A stretch of DNA of 64,000 nt from Filomicrobium insigne (GCF_900104305.1 NZ_FNJC01000003.1:652010-716009), one strand, 5' to 3'. Shown: positions 9,079 to 18,706, numbered from the stretch's first letter. The notes: generated from the sequence alone by a model not told the origin. Made by a program: numbers and translations.

Positions 9079-9528
9079 ATGCCGACGAACTTCCTGCGTT
9101 CGCGCGACAAGCCCCCACGTCCCCAGCCCAAACCAACCTCGCGCGCACCACGCATCATTGAGATAACTGCGGGTAAAGCCAAACTCCGCGCCCAACTGCT
9201 CGATACACCGGGAGCGGACCGCATCTGGGCGGCATTGCCGCTATTCTCGACTGCGGAACGCTGGGGCGACAGCCTTCATTTCGAAATTCCCGTACGCAGT
9301 GGCCGGGAACGCAACGCGCGGTTAAACGGAGAACATGGCTACATATACTTCTGGAGCCATGAAGAACGCCTCCTAATCCCGTTCGGCCAAACCCCCATCT
9401 CGCGCTCGGGCGAAATCCGCCTCCCCTCCCCCTGCAACGTTCTGGCGCGGGCCATAGACGACACATCCGTATTGCAGAGCGTGACGCCCGGTGAGAAGGT
9501 AACAATCAAGGCCGCAGCGAACGGCTGA
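9079..9528 (+). CDS. Cyclophilin-like fold protein, copy 1
   Basis: 149-residue protein of the cyclophilin-like beta-barrel family typified by Thermotoga TM1367 (PF04126-like). Family features are KLRAQLLDTPGADRIWAALP, GDSLHFEIP, a YIYFWSHEERLLIPFG strand and TPIS. A basic, proline-rich N-terminal extension of ~30 residues (SRDKPPRPQPKPTSRAPR) is absent from copy 2. Biochemical function of the family is not established and peptidyl-prolyl isomerase residues are not evident. Copy 2 follows after 29 bases; the two clearly share ancestry. Confidence 0.75.
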   Translation: MPTNFLRSRDKPPRPQPKPTSRAPRIIEITAGKAKLRAQLLDTPGADRIWAALPLFSTAERWGDSLHFEIPVRSGRERNARLNGEHGYIYFWSHEERLLIPFGQTPISRSGEIRLPSPCNVLARAIDDTSVLQSVTPGEKVTIKAAANG

Positions 9529-9557
9529 AATCAGCGTGACGTACTTGGGAGGGTTCG

Positions 9558-9935
9558 ATGCGCGAAATTCTCATCCGTTCGGGAGAGGTGGCGATCCGCG
9601 CACGCCTCCTCGACACACCGACCGCTAATCGGATCTGGGAAAACCTGCCGATATACGCCAACGCCCGCACCTGGGGCGAAGAAATCTACTTTGAAGCCCC
9701 AGTTGAAAATGTCCGCGAGCCTGACGCACGGGACGTCGTGGAAGCCGGTGAGATCGCCTTTTGGCCAGACGGCGTCGCCATCGCAATCGGCTTTGGGCCG
9801 ACCCCCATTTCCCGTAAGGGTGAAATCCGACTCGTTAGCCCATGTAACATCTGGGCCCAGGCTCTGGACGACGTGCGCCAATTGCGCGGCGTACATGCAG
9901 GCGAGCATATTGCGATCATCGAAGCCGATAGCTGA
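9558..9935 (+). CDS. Cyclophilin-like fold protein, copy 2
   Basis: 125-residue paralogue of the preceding gene, without the proline-rich extension. Shared positions include ARLLDTPTANRIWENLP, GEEIYFEAP, IAFWPDGVAIAIGFGPTPIS and RLVSPCNIWAQALDD (copy 1: RLPSPCNVLARAIDD). The start ATG is preceded by GGGAGG. The two are probably co-transcribed. The gene converges on the ELM1-family gene, 5 bases apart. Function unknown. Confidence 0.78.
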   Translation: MREILIRSGEVAIRARLLDTPTANRIWENLPIYANARTWGEEIYFEAPVENVREPDARDVVEAGEIAFWPDGVAIAIGFGPTPISRKGEIRLVSPCNIWAQALDDVRQLRGVHAGEHIAIIEADS

Positions 9936-9940
9936 AGCCA

Positions 9941-10972
9941 CTACTCAATGAGAAGCGACAGACGCTCTTTGAGCTCTTCGGCAAGCTTGTCGAGCGGATT
10001 GACGTCGAGCGGCTCTATGGCATCAAGGACGTCCAAAAAGCTATCAGGATTCAATTGAGCAATCGGAAGCTGCTTGGCCCAGCCATTGGCTGAAAGCCAT
10101 TCCCGGTACGAAGCCTCGTTTGCCGGTAGAGCCCACCCACGTGGCGTGACCGATACAACCGGACGGCGCATCCACACGCACTCGGAAAGCATCGTGCTTG
10201 AATCCGCAGTACAGACGATAACTTCGGAGTCGGTCAGCAAGGGTCCAAGAGTGCCCGGTCCCACCTGCCTGATATCGATGAACTGCTGCACCGCCCTTTG
10301 CGGTCCCGTCATCCCGGCAAGCATTCCCGACACGAGATCCGGCGTTCTCGGCGCATTAGAAACGATCCAACGCGTCCCCCAGAGTTCTGCACACTCGGAA
10401 ATGAACACCAGAAGCTCTCGCCAGTCTTCATCCGTGTAGCGCACCGTTCCCGCATCTCCACCAATGATGAGACCCGCGACACGTGGAAAGTCCCCTGGCG
10501 CTCGAACGGGCCTTGACCCTGCTGCTTCCGCTTCGTCCGGATTGTTCGAACTGGGCTTCAAAGTCATCAGGCGGTTGGGGCCCTTCGCCTGCTCCGCGTA
10601 AGATGTAAGCACGAGCGAGAAGTCGCTCGGGCGATAACGGCGCAGAGAACCATAGAAAACATTCGCAGCACCCGTCACACGTGCAGCGGAGATATTGGCC
10701 GCCAATGTATCTCCGCCAGCAGACACGATAAGGTCGGGAGAGCCCAAGGCATGCGCGTCAACGCCATAAACCCGACGCAGGATTTGCTCAGGCGATACGC
10801 CATAATTGACGAGGTAGGAGAGCGCACGCGCAGGTAACCACCAGGGACGCTCAACCTGCATGCGCCGAAGATTGACCTCGCGTACCTGCGCAATCGCGGT
10901 CACGATGCCCTCTGACAGGGAATAATGGCCCGGCCGGCCATCCGATAAGATCAGGGCTTCGAGCGCGCGCAT
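9941..10972 (-). CDS. ELM1-family (mitochondrial fission ELM1-like) protein, copy 1
   Basis: 343-residue protein of the ELM1 / DUF1022 family, named for plant mitochondrial ELM1 and widespread in alphaproteobacteria, where its role is unclear. Visible features are LILSDGRPGHYSLSEG at the N-terminus, a glycine-rich VAGLIIGGDAG segment in the middle, and TADSSTMLSECVWMRRPV in the C-terminal half, reminiscent of the nucleotide-sugar-binding half of GT-B glycosyltransferases. I chose the ATG at 10972 (GGGG just upstream); a GTG 21 bases earlier is possible. A second, diverged member lies at 29892-30932. Confidence 0.78.
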   Translation of the reverse strand: MRALEALILSDGRPGHYSLSEGIVTAIAQVREVNLRRMQVERPWWLPARALSYLVNYGVSPEQILRRVYGVDAHALGSPDLIVSAGGDTLAANISAARVTGAANVFYGSLRRYRPSDFSLVLTSYAEQAKGPNRLMTLKPSSNNPDEAEAAGSRPVRAPGDFPRVAGLIIGGDAGTVRYTDEDWRELLVFISECAELWGTRWIVSNAPRTPDLVSGMLAGMTGPQRAVQQFIDIRQVGPGTLGPLLTDSEVIVCTADSSTMLSECVWMRRPVVSVTPRGWALPANEASYREWLSANGWAKQLPIAQLNPDSFLDVLDAIEPLDVNPLDKLAEELKERLSLLIE

Positions 10973-11048
10973 CGCATCCCCGGTTTGCTTCACCAATCGA
11001 GGTCGACTTGGAAAACGCCGTTGGGGAAGCCCAAAGGCAGGCAGCGCG

Positions 11049-11124
11049 TGGTGGGCCCGGCAGGATTCGAACCTGCAACCAGACGGTTATGAGCCGCCCG
11101 CTCTAACCGTTGAGCTACGGGCCC
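11049..11124 (-). tRNA. tRNA with anticodon CAU, probably tRNA-Ile2
   Basis: 76-nt cloverleaf including an encoded CCA (complement of 11049-11051). The acceptor stem is GGGCCCG/CGGGCCC, D-stem GCTC/GAGC, anticodon stem GGCGG/CCGTC with loop CTCATAA, and T-arm GCAGG-TTCGAAT-CCTGC. The anticodon CAU is the complement of 11089-11091. It lacks the C-A mismatch start of initiator tRNA, and the short D-loop and TGGTTGC variable/T region resemble E. coli ileX more than elongator tRNA-Met, so lysidine-modified Ile2 reading AUA is the better call. Confidence 0.9.
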
Positions 11125-11243
11125 CTCCATTACGCCGAAAGCGGGTTCTTAGCAGACTTGCGCGTAGCGCTAAATGCCTCTTGAGCCCTCTTTTTGTGCC
11201 AATCGTCGTTATTATTCATTCGACGACAATAATCGAGGACAAC

Positions 11244-11960
11244 ATGACCCTGTCACAGCGCCAAATTGCCACTTTTGCAGCCGCCGTCCTGTTCTTCGGC
11301 ATGACTGCCATTTCCCCATCCAAGGCCGACGATATGAAACGCACTGTCACTGTCTCAGCCTCCGCCTCGGTTGAGGTCGATCCTGACGCCGCCAGCATCA
11401 TGAGCGGTGTCGTCAGCGAAGCTGCCACCGCCCGGGAGGCGCTCGATACGAACACGAAGAGCATGAGCAACCTGATTGACGGGCTGAAGGCTGCTGGCAT
11501 CACTGACAAAGACATCCAGACATCCAACTTCAGCATACATCCACGTCACGAGCATAACCCCAAGGATGGTGGGCCTCCCAAACTTGTCGGCTACAGCGTC
11601 AACAACTCCGTCAACGTACTCGTCCGTGACCTGCCTAAGCTCGGTGAAATCCTGGACCTTATGGTTTCTCTCGGCGCCAATCAGATGCAGGGGATGAACT
11701 TTATCGTCACCAACGCAGAGACGTTGAAGGATGACGCCCGTCGCGAGGCTATCGCAAACGCGCAACGTCGCGCCAAGCTCTATGCCACGGCCGCCGGAGC
11801 CAAAGTCGGGGACGTCGTCCGCATTTCCGAAGACGTCTCCTCAGAAGAGGGCGGACCGCGCCCGATGTTCCGCGCCGCAAAGATGGCCTCAGCCGTTCCT
11901 GTCGCGCCAGGCCAGGAAACTCTGGAAGCACGCGTTACGGTGACGTGGGAACTCGACTGA
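11244..11960 (+). CDS. SIMPL domain-containing periplasmic protein
   Basis: 238-residue exported protein of the SIMPL (DUF541) family. Residues 1-28 form a signal peptide (QIATFAAAVLFFGMTAIS then a cleavage region near SKADD). The SIMPL domain follows: RTVTVSASASVEVDPDAA at its start, a central VGYSVNNSVNVLVRDL strand pair, and AIANAQRRAKLYATAAGAKVG near the end. The ATG at 11244 has GAGGAC upstream; earlier in-frame codons give an implausible leader. Family members are linked to envelope stress and oxidative protection, but no mechanism is established. It is divergent from the tRNA. Confidence 0.85.
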   Translation: MTLSQRQIATFAAAVLFFGMTAISPSKADDMKRTVTVSASASVEVDPDAASIMSGVVSEAATAREALDTNTKSMSNLIDGLKAAGITDKDIQTSNFSIHPRHEHNPKDGGPPKLVGYSVNNSVNVLVRDLPKLGEILDLMVSLGANQMQGMNFIVTNAETLKDDARREAIANAQRRAKLYATAAGAKVGDVVRISEDVSSEEGGPRPMFRAAKMASAVPVAPGQETLEARVTVTWELD

Positions 11961-11980
11961 AAGAACTGAGAAGGTCCGAA

Positions 11981-12015
11981 GCGATGTTGCGGGTTGAATT
12001 GGACCGCGACATCGC
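11981..12015. terminator. Hairpin between convergent SIMPL and nitrilase genes
   Basis: GCGATGTTGCGG / CCGCGACATCGC, 12 positions with one G-U pair and an 11-nt loop, inside the 64-base gap between two convergent genes. It could end transcription from either side; the T-tracts are poor. Confidence 0.45.
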
Positions 12016-12024
12016 TATCGCAAC

Positions 12025-12933
12025 TTAAATGAGGCTGATGACTTCCGCGGAGCTGCCATTGTCCTCAACCCCGGGCTGCAGGGCCCAGTCTGTGAAATTA
12101 CGCATCTCCCCGGCTGACCGTAGCCGGCGAAGACCTTCAAAGTCGATCGTCGCAGACACCCAACCCGGAGAATTCAAGCCGCCCTCCGCCAACGCACCAC
12201 TATCCGACACCCCATGTTCGGAAGGCACGAAAATACCAGCCGCACCATTGTTGCGATCGACCGCAGGAGACCACGGCGCGTCACCAATCGTCGGGCTCGT
12301 CACACAGGCAATCTGATTTTCCAACGCGCGGGCAAGCGCGCCCGTACGGACCCGATGATAGCCCGAAACGAATTCCGTACAGGAAGGAACAAGCAACAAC
12401 TCAGCGCCGGCGGCGGCCATAGACCGCGCAATGAGCGGAAATTCACTGTCGTAACAAATCACGATGCCGACTCGCCCCAACGAAGTCTCAAACACACGAG
12501 CGGGACCACCCGAAGAGATGCCCCAATCGCGTTCGAACGGCGTCATCATGAGCTTCGTCTGTTCGCCAATATTGCCGTCCGGCGTCACCAACTGAGCGGC
12601 ATTGAGATAGCGCTCATCTGAGCCTATGACGGGGCCGCTGCCAACAAGGATATGAACGCCATGTTCTTTTGCGAGCGCTGCGTGGAAGGCAACTCGCTCG
12701 CCGGCCATCTCCGCGACGGCAGCAAGGCTACGCCGCAAATCGCTAGCGACTTCAATCCCGTGAATGGCGGCCTGCTCCATCGCCGCATATTCAGGGAACA
12801 ACAACAACTCAGCGCCGCTGTTGGCGCCATCCGCCACCCACTCTGCAACCTTGTCTTGCCATTCGAACAAGCTCTTGGGCTCGCCAATCGGATATTGCGC
12901 CGAGGCGACGGTCAGCGTTTTACGGAATGTCAT
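12025..12933 (-). CDS. Carbon-nitrogen hydrolase (nitrilase superfamily)
   Basis: 302-residue nitrilase-superfamily amidohydrolase with the full Glu-Lys-Cys triad: Glu in LLFPEYAAME, Lys in EQTKLMMTPFE and Cys in IVICYDSEFP. These cytoplasmic enzymes hydrolyse amide or carbamoyl C-N bonds; the substrate here is not identifiable. The start at 12933 is supported by a 4-base ATGA overlap with the upstream GNAT stop codon, implying translational coupling. It is the last gene of the NTF2-like / panD / GNAT / nitrilase operon. A beta-alanine-related substrate is conceivable from context but unproven. Confidence 0.88.
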   Translation of the reverse strand: MTFRKTLTVASAQYPIGEPKSLFEWQDKVAEWVADGANSGAELLLFPEYAAMEQAAIHGIEVASDLRRSLAAVAEMAGERVAFHAALAKEHGVHILVGSGPVIGSDERYLNAAQLVTPDGNIGEQTKLMMTPFERDWGISSGGPARVFETSLGRVGIVICYDSEFPLIARSMAAAGAELLLVPSCTEFVSGYHRVRTGALARALENQIACVTSPTIGDAPWSPAVDRNNGAAGIFVPSEHGVSDSGALAEGGLNSPGWVSATIDFEGLRRLRSAGEMRNFTDWALQPGVEDNGSSAEVISLI

Positions 12934-13523
12934 GTCAGCGCCTTCACCCAAAATTGCATCGGCTTTGAGGTCTCCTCGTCCTCGCCGATATCCTTCCAGG
13001 AATAGTGCGCTACGAGCCCTTCTACCGGGGCATAGCCGCGCTTACGCCAGAACGCATCGAGCGGCACATACCCAGGCTCTTTCAACGGATGATTATCGGG
13101 ACGCACGACACGGCAAAACGTCGAGATATCGAAGCCACCAAGTTTCCTCGCGTGCTCTTCACGGCCATCGAAAAATGCATGCCCAAGACCGTGCCCGCGG
13201 TACTCTTTCAGCAGCACTGACTCTCCGCAGTAAAACACTTTCGAAATATCGTACCCTGCGGACTCGAAGGGCTCAATGAACTCAGCATCGGTCTCGACCA
13301 TGGGCGAGGCCGTGGACGCCCCGACCACTTTGTCGCCGTCACGGGCAACAATGCAGACCGCGCCACGACCCGCGGCGAACTTGGCCAGATACTCTTCCTC
13401 ATAGGCCGCTGAGCCCTCGTAAAGATAAGGCCAAGCCCGGAATACGGCGATCCGCAAGCGCGCCAGATCCGGCAGTACTGATTTCAACTGATCGCCGGTC
13501 AGAGAATCGACAGTCAGGTTCAT
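12930..13523 (-). CDS. GNAT family N-acetyltransferase
   Basis: 197-residue GNAT-fold protein. The acetyl-CoA pyrophosphate-binding loop is [19 protein letters not shown] (R/Q-x-x-G-x-G/A pattern), preceded by the beta-4 strand CGESVLL. Start and stop codons overlap those of panD upstream and the nitrilase downstream by 4 bases each (ATGA), so the three genes are translated as a unit. Substrate unknown. It is not the PanZ/PanM type by length, though its place next to panD is suggestive because PanZ, a GNAT protein, triggers PanD maturation in enterobacteria. Confidence 0.85.
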   Translation of the reverse strand: MNLTVDSLTGDQLKSVLPDLARLRIAVFRAWPYLYEGSAAYEEEYLAKFAAGRGAVCIVARDGDKVVGASTASPMVETDAEFIEPFESAGYDISKVFYCGESVLLKEYRGHGLGHAFFDGREEHARKLGGFDISTFCRVVRPDNHPLKEPGYVPLDAFWRKRGYAPVEGLVAHYSWKDIGEDEETSKPMQFWVKALT

Positions 13524-13879
13524 ATCCGCAGCTTCTGTGGTCTATTGTTGGCATCGCATATAACAACGGTCGGCTGCCAGTTGCGGGCTTCACGTTCTTC
13601 CATTTGAGCGTAAGCACAGATGATGAGCTTGTCGCCCACACAAACGAGGCGCGCGGCCGCACCGTTCAGACCGATGACACCGGAACCCGGAGCGCCTTCA
13701 ATGACGTAGGTGGCAAAGCGATTGCCGTTATCGATGTCATAGATCTCCACGCGCTCGTTGAGCAAAAGCCCGGCCGCTGCAATCAACTCTGGATCGATCG
13801 AGATCGATCCTTCGTAGTTGAGGTCGCATTCCGTAACGGTGGCGCGATGCAGTTTGCATTTCAGCATCGTAACGAGCAT
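13520..13879 (-). CDS. panD: Aspartate 1-decarboxylase
   Basis: 119-residue pro-enzyme that makes beta-alanine from L-aspartate for pantothenate and CoA synthesis. With the start at 13879 (GGAG upstream) the self-cleavage site Gly24-Ser25 in [10 protein letters not shown] falls at exactly the E. coli numbering; cleavage creates the pyruvoyl group on Ser25. Lys9, His11 and Arg12 (CKLHRAT) and the downstream GLNGAAARL and [11 protein letters not shown] segments are present. The frame stays open well upstream, but the longer reading overlaps the NTF2-like gene and lacks family similarity. The stop overlaps the GNAT start by 4 bases. Confidence 0.95.
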   Translation of the reverse strand: MLVTMLKCKLHRATVTECDLNYEGSISIDPELIAAAGLLLNERVEIYDIDNGNRFATYVIEGAPGSGVIGLNGAAARLVCVGDKLIICAYAQMEEREARNWQPTVVICDANNRPQKLRI

Positions 13880-13916
13880 AGGCAGGCTCCGTGATGGCGA
13901 GGCTCTGGCTGGAACG

Positions 13917-14369
13917 TCAGCCGGCAACCTGCGCGATCCAATCTGTGAGGTTGTAATACGTCGTAACGCGCGCGATTTTCCCCGCCCGCACTTCAAAAAA
14001 AGTCCCCGCCGGCAACCGGTAGGTTTGACCCTTGGCCTCTGGCAGACCCTGGTCAGTATTGAGATAGGTGCCAACGACGTTAAATTCAGCCGCGGCCCGG
14101 GTACCATCGCGTCCGACCATGACAGCGACGTCTTCGAGCTGCTCGCGATAGTGATGCGCCATACGCGCGTTGAATGCGGCAAACTTCTCTTTACCTTGAC
14201 GCCGCTCGCCCTGGTTAACGTCGTGAATGACGTCATCCGTCAGGAACGAAAGCATCGTGTCAGAATCACCGGCATTAAACGCGTCATAATAGCGGCGGAT
14301 CAAAGCAGCCGTCTCTTGGCGAGCGGCGGATTGCGCTGCATTGTCGCTCATCGGCGATTGTTCTCCCAT
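13917..14369 (-). CDS. NTF2-like / SnoaL-like ketosteroid-isomerase family protein
   Basis: 150-residue cone-shaped NTF2-fold protein: [52 protein letters not shown] and the last strand [12 protein letters not shown] are typical of the SnoaL_2-like group. Whether it is an enzyme or a binding protein cannot be told. It is the first gene of the operon that continues with panD 37 bases downstream. An alternative start at the internal ATG (MSDNAAQ, 14351) is possible. Confidence 0.8.
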   Translation of the reverse strand: MGEQSPMSDNAAQSAARQETAALIRRYYDAFNAGDSDTMLSFLTDDVIHDVNQGERRQGKEKFAAFNARMAHHYREQLEDVAVMVGRDGTRAAAEFNVVGTYLNTDQGLPEAKGQTYRLPAGTFFEVRAGKIARVTTYYNLTDWIAQVAG

Positions 14370-14457
14370 GCGATATGCTGAAAATCGAAACTCTGCTTAG
14401 CAGCCACGCTCGTCCTGGCCAAGTCATGAAGCGCCGCAGTTATCCGGCGAAGTAAAG

Positions 14458-15477
14458 ATGGCGATCTTGCACACAGTGCCACCACGCGCTATCTGCAGAC
14501 GCATGAGAACAGAAATCGAACCTGGGGATCACGACGTGGCCCAACCAGCAAGCGGAATCACCGTCGCCGCCCTATACAAGTTTACCGCAATCGAAGATTG
14601 CTCCGCACTCCGCGATCAGCTGTTCGCCCTGTGCGAGCGCGAGGCGATACGGGGCACCCTGCTTCTTGCATCGGAAGGCCTCAATGGAACCGTTGCCGGA
14701 ACCCGGCAAGCGATAGACCGCCTCTTTGCTGCGATCCGGGCGGTTCCTGGATGCGACGATGTCGAGTGGAAAGAGTCGCCAGCCGCCACGCAGCCCTTCA
14801 AGCGCATGAAGGTGCGCCTCAAGCGCGAGATCGTGACAATGGGCGTTGAGGGTATCGACCCACGCACGACGGTGGGCACGTATGTCGATCCTGCCGACTG
14901 GAACGAGCTGATATCTGATCCGGAAACGATCCTGATAGATACCCGCAACGACTACGAAGTCGCGATCGGAACATTCACACGCGCCATCAATCCAATGACC
15001 CAATCATTCCGAGAGTTTCCAGAGTGGGTCCGCGAAAATCTTGACGCTGGTAAAAAGCCCAGGGTCGCAATGTTTTGCACCGGCGGGATCCGCTGCGAAA
15101 AGGCCACCGCTTTGCTCAAACAGCAAGGCTTCGAGGAGGTCTACCATCTCAAAGGCGGCATCCTGAAATACCTGGAGGATGTCCCCGCAGATGAAAGCCT
15201 CTGGAAGGGTGAGTGCTTCGTATTCGACGAACGCGTCTCCCTTCGCCACGAATTAAAGGTTGGCTCCTACCAACTGTGCTCCGTCTGCCGGGAACCGATT
15301 TCGTCGCCGACCGGCCAGGGTGGAGGTTATGCAACTAAAGAGTGTGAAAAGTGCGCGACTGAGGCTGATCCAGAGCGACTGAATCGCGCAGCGGATCGGC
15401 AGCGCCAGATAGATCTCGCAGAAGCTCGCGGTCAGAACCATTTCCAACCAGCACCGTCGAACGCGCGACGCCGATAG
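14458..15477 (+). CDS. trhO: tRNA uridine(34) hydroxylase TrhO (rhodanese family)
   Basis: 339-residue YceA/TrhO protein, which forms 5-hydroxyuridine at the wobble position of certain tRNAs with O2. An N-terminal acylphosphatase-like domain ([17 protein letters not shown]) is followed by a rhodanese domain with the catalytic-loop cysteine in [12 protein letters not shown] (near residue 207) and a C-terminal cysteine-rich region ([22 protein letters not shown]). The start [11 protein letters not shown] resembles the E. coli TrhO N-terminus (MPVLHN...), so ATG 14458 was kept; a GTG at 14536 with GGGGAT upstream is an alternative. It is divergent from the panD operon. Confidence 0.9.
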   Translation: MAILHTVPPRAICRRMRTEIEPGDHDVAQPASGITVAALYKFTAIEDCSALRDQLFALCEREAIRGTLLLASEGLNGTVAGTRQAIDRLFAAIRAVPGCDDVEWKESPAATQPFKRMKVRLKREIVTMGVEGIDPRTTVGTYVDPADWNELISDPETILIDTRNDYEVAIGTFTRAINPMTQSFREFPEWVRENLDAGKKPRVAMFCTGGIRCEKATALLKQQGFEEVYHLKGGILKYLEDVPADESLWKGECFVFDERVSLRHELKVGSYQLCSVCREPISSPTGQGGGYATKECEKCATEADPERLNRAADRQRQIDLAEARGQNHFQPAPSNARRR

Positions 15478-15573
15478 CTCGCTTCGCGCTTCCGACACGT
15501 ATCTTTACACGCCGCAAGACATTATTAATGCTGGGAGAAATCTGATCCCCGGCAGGCCTCCTATGGTCAGATC

Positions 15574-16635
15574 ATGGCCTCAGCTTTGCTTCCTGAAACG
15601 CCACCAGATCAATTCAGCACACCGAGCGCCCTTTATGACGCCTGTGGCCGGCAACAGGAGCAAAAAACCGTGGTTCAACACACCGAGCATCCGCGCAGCG
15701 TCACGTTTCCGAACAACGACATGTCCCAATTCGGCAAGGGACTGTCCCATTTTCAACATGACTTCCTTTCGTCCGGACTATTCACGGACGAACGTCTCGC
15801 GCGCCTGATCGAACGCTATCCGCGCGAATACTATATGATAACCACGATGACCCAGCAGAGTCAGAAGCCGGAATGGCGCAACGGCGACCTCAACGGGGTG
15901 TCGGGAGAGTATGCGCTTGAGGCGATCCGCAACGGACGACTCTGGCTCTGCCTCCGTCGCTTCGACCTGATCGCACCGGAATACGATGACCTCGTCGCGG
16001 ATGCATTCGCCCAGATCGAAAGCATGAACCCCGGTCTCACGACCAGCGGACATAAATCGAGCCTTCTGATCTCGTCTCCCGGCGCACGCGTGCTCTACCA
16101 CGCCGATATTCCGATGGTTTCCCTCTGGCATTTGCGCGGCCGCAAGCGCGTTTGGCTATACGACCCCAACGACAAGACGCACCTTCCCGACGAAGTCCTT
16201 GAAGGGATCATGTTGCGCGAAACCGAAGAGGAAATCCCCTACGACCAGTCATGGGATCAGACAGCTCAAAGTATCGTTCTCGAACCAGGGTACGCCTTGA
16301 GCTGGCCGCACAATGCCCCTCACCGCGTTGACAATCTCGAAGGGCTCAACGTCTCCATCACGACGGATTACTTCACGCCGGAGACCAAGCGCCGCTATGG
16401 CGTTTACTACACCAATGGCCTGATGCGTCGCCGTCTGGGCGTCAAACCCCGGTCGACCTCAGCGAACGGTATCGGGGCCTATGCGAAATGCGCGGCGGCT
16501 CTGGCGGCAAAGAAAGTCGGCGTCAAGGCTGCAACCGAGCGCAGCATGATGCAGACATTCAAACTGAACAAAGAAATGCCCGGCGCGCTCATCGATTTGA
16601 GCCCTGCAGAACAGCAAGCCATTACTCAATACTGA
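15574..16635 (+). CDS. Cupin-like (JmjC-type) domain protein
   Basis: 353-residue protein of the cupin_8/JmjC-like fold. The likely iron ligands are His176 and Asp178 (YHADIPMVS) and a C-terminal histidine in SWPHNAPHRVDN (about 246-250), with WHLRGRKRVWLYDPND between them, typical of 2-oxoglutarate-dependent hydroxylases. The region before ~residue 50 is poorly conserved-looking, so the true start may be the ATG at 15721. A strong terminator follows. Substrate unknown; protein or small-molecule hydroxylation are both possible. Confidence 0.72.
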   Translation: MASALLPETPPDQFSTPSALYDACGRQQEQKTVVQHTEHPRSVTFPNNDMSQFGKGLSHFQHDFLSSGLFTDERLARLIERYPREYYMITTMTQQSQKPEWRNGDLNGVSGEYALEAIRNGRLWLCLRRFDLIAPEYDDLVADAFAQIESMNPGLTTSGHKSSLLISSPGARVLYHADIPMVSLWHLRGRKRVWLYDPNDKTHLPDEVLEGIMLRETEEEIPYDQSWDQTAQSIVLEPGYALSWPHNAPHRVDNLEGLNVSITTDYFTPETKRRYGVYYTNGLMRRRLGVKPRSTSANGIGAYAKCAAALAAKKVGVKAATERSMMQTFKLNKEMPGALIDLSPAEQQAITQY

Positions 16636-16661
16636 CGACCAAGATCACTGCCCCCGGAAAG

Positions 16662-16696
16662 AAATAGGACCGCATTGCGCGGTCCTATTTTTGTTT
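16662..16696. terminator. Rho-independent terminator
   Basis: Perfect 12-bp stem AAATAGGACCGC / GCGGTCCTATTT with a 5-nt loop followed by TTTTGTTTT. It ends the cupin-like gene, and since the left arm reads AAATA it may also serve rpoD from the other side. Confidence 0.9.
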
Positions 16697-16720
16697 TGGA
16701 GATCGTTGGGTGATGCACGA

Positions 16721-18706
16721 TCAATTGTCGAGGAAGCTACGCAGTTTCCTTGAACGGCTCGGATGCTTCAGCTTACGCAGAGCCTTGGCTTCAATCTGCC
16801 GAATGCGCTCACGCGTAACCGAGAACTGCTGACCAACCTCTTCCAGCGTGTGATCAGTGTTCATACCGATACCAAAGCGCATACGCAGAACGCGCTCTTC
16901 ACGCGGCGTGAGTGATGCAAGCACCCGTGTTGTGGTCTCACGTAGGTTCGACTGAATCGCAGCATCGATTGGCAACACCGCATTGCGATCTTCGATGAAG
17001 TCGCCGAGGTGCGAATCTTCTTCGTCGCCAATTGGCGTTTCAAGCGAGATCGGCTCCTTCGCGATCTTGAGAACCTTACGTACCTTCTCAAGTGGCATCG
17101 CGAGCTTCTCAGCCAGCTCTTCCGGTGTCGGTTCCCGACCGATTTCGTGCAACATCTGACGCGATGTACGAACGATCTTGTTGATCGTCTCGATCATGTG
17201 CACCGGAATACGGATCGTACGAGCTTGGTCCGCGATAGACCGCGTGATCGCCTGCCGGATCCACCACGTCGCGTAAGTCGAGAATTTGTAACCGCGGCGA
17301 TATTCAAACTTATCGACCGCCTTCATCAAACCGATGTTGCCCTCCTGGATGAGATCGAGGAACTGCAGGCCACGGTTCGTATATTTCTTCGCAATTGAGA
17401 TCACGAGCCGGAGGTTCGCCTCGACCATTTCCTTCTTGGCTTGGCGGGCTTCCCGTTCGCCCTTCTGCACCGCCTTTACGATGCGCCGAAACTCTGGAAT
17501 CTCAAGGCCGGTTTCACTCGCCAGCTCGTGAATATCACCGCGTATCACGTCGATCTGGGCACGTTCATTATTGATAAAGTTCGCCCACTTCTTGCCCTGC
17601 TGCGCCATGCGGTCGAGCCAAGTCTGGTCGAGTTCGTTACCGAAGTACTCGCCAATAAAGGCCTGCCGTGAAACACCGCAGGAATCGGCGAGCCGCATCA
17701 GACGCCCCTCGAAACCAACAAGCCGCTTGTTGATGGCGTACAGCTGCTCAACGAGGCTTTCGATACGGTTGTTATTGAGCGAAAGGCTTTTGACGTCCGT
17801 GATGATCTCATCGCGGAGCTTGTCGTAGGCGCGCTGCTGCTGGCTGGAGGCTTGATCACCCGCCACCTGCTGCTCAAGCATCCGATCCTGTTGTTTACGA
17901 AGCTTTTTGTAGTTGGACGCAATACGCTCGAAGGTTTCCAGAACCTTAGGCTTCAGTTCGGCTTCCATCGCCGCGAGAGACATGGAGTTCTCGAAGTCCT
18001 CCTCGTCTTCTTCGCTCTCGGCTCCTTCAGCGTTCGCTTCGCCTTCGGTTTCTCCACCTTCTTCGGTAGAGCCGTTCGCACTTTCGGCCTCGCCGGCCTC
18101 CTTGGCTTCCGGACCTTCGTACGTCGCTTCGAGGTCGATGATGTCGCGCAGGAGAATGCGCCCGTCATTCAACTCGTCATGCCAGATGATGATGGCCTGG
18201 AACGTCAGCGGGCTTTCGCAAAGCCCTGCGATCATTGCCTCGCGACCGGCCTCGATGCGTTTCGCGATAGCAATTTCGCCTTCGCGCGAAAGCAGTTCGA
18301 CCGATCCCATTTCCCGCAGATACATGCGGACGGGATCATCTGTACGCTCGCTAGGTTCAGACTTCGTCTCAGCCCGCGCCGGTACGGCCTGCGTAGTCAG
18401 CGCGCGGCTTTCCTCTTCGTCCTCGCCTTCAGATTGCTCTTCACCCTCGCGCTCTTCGGTATCGTCGGACTCGACGACGTTGATGCCCATATCCGCGAGC
18501 ATCGCGTAAAGGTCTTCGATCTGGTCTGAGGAAACCTCCTCAGACGGCAGAACGGTATTCAGCTCTTCATATGTAACATAACCGCGTGCCTTACCCGCTT
18601 TGATGAAGCGCTTGACCGCCTGGTCGGACATATCGAGAAGCGGGCTGTCGCGCTCGATCTCTGCACTCGACGCGTTCGCCTGATCTTCTTCTTTCACATT
18701 CGCCAT
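16721..18706 (-). CDS. rpoD: RNA polymerase primary sigma factor RpoD
   Basis: 661-residue housekeeping sigma-70. Region 1.1 occupies the first ~80 residues, then an acidic stretch; region 1.2 is [21 protein letters not shown] Glu-rich non-conserved insert (about 190-240) is typical of alpha/gammaproteobacteria. Region 2 has [20 protein letters not shown] and [20 protein letters not shown], region 3 [10 protein letters not shown], region 4.2 [20 protein letters not shown]. It lies downstream of dnaG on the same strand, 251 bases apart, as in the macromolecular-synthesis operon; the gap may hold its own promoter. Confidence 0.97.
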   Translation of the reverse strand: MANVKEEDQANASSAEIERDSPLLDMSDQAVKRFIKAGKARGYVTYEELNTVLPSEEVSSDQIEDLYAMLADMGINVVESDDTEEREGEEQSEGEDEEESRALTTQAVPARAETKSEPSERTDDPVRMYLREMGSVELLSREGEIAIAKRIEAGREAMIAGLCESPLTFQAIIIWHDELNDGRILLRDIIDLEATYEGPEAKEAGEAESANGSTEEGGETEGEANAEGAESEEDEEDFENSMSLAAMEAELKPKVLETFERIASNYKKLRKQQDRMLEQQVAGDQASSQQQRAYDKLRDEIITDVKSLSLNNNRIESLVEQLYAINKRLVGFEGRLMRLADSCGVSRQAFIGEYFGNELDQTWLDRMAQQGKKWANFINNERAQIDVIRGDIHELASETGLEIPEFRRIVKAVQKGEREARQAKKEMVEANLRLVISIAKKYTNRGLQFLDLIQEGNIGLMKAVDKFEYRRGYKFSTYATWWIRQAITRSIADQARTIRIPVHMIETINKIVRTSRQMLHEIGREPTPEELAEKLAMPLEKVRKVLKIAKEPISLETPIGDEEDSHLGDFIEDRNAVLPIDAAIQSNLRETTTRVLASLTPREERVLRMRFGIGMNTDHTLEEVGQQFSVTRERIRQIEAKALRKLKHPSRSRKLRSFLDN

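Noticed and set aside
13880..14236. Open frame continuing upstream of panD
   Set aside because: The upstream part overlaps the NTF2-like gene antiparallel in codon sense, has no family similarity, and the start at 13879 puts the cleavage site at the canonical residue 24/25.
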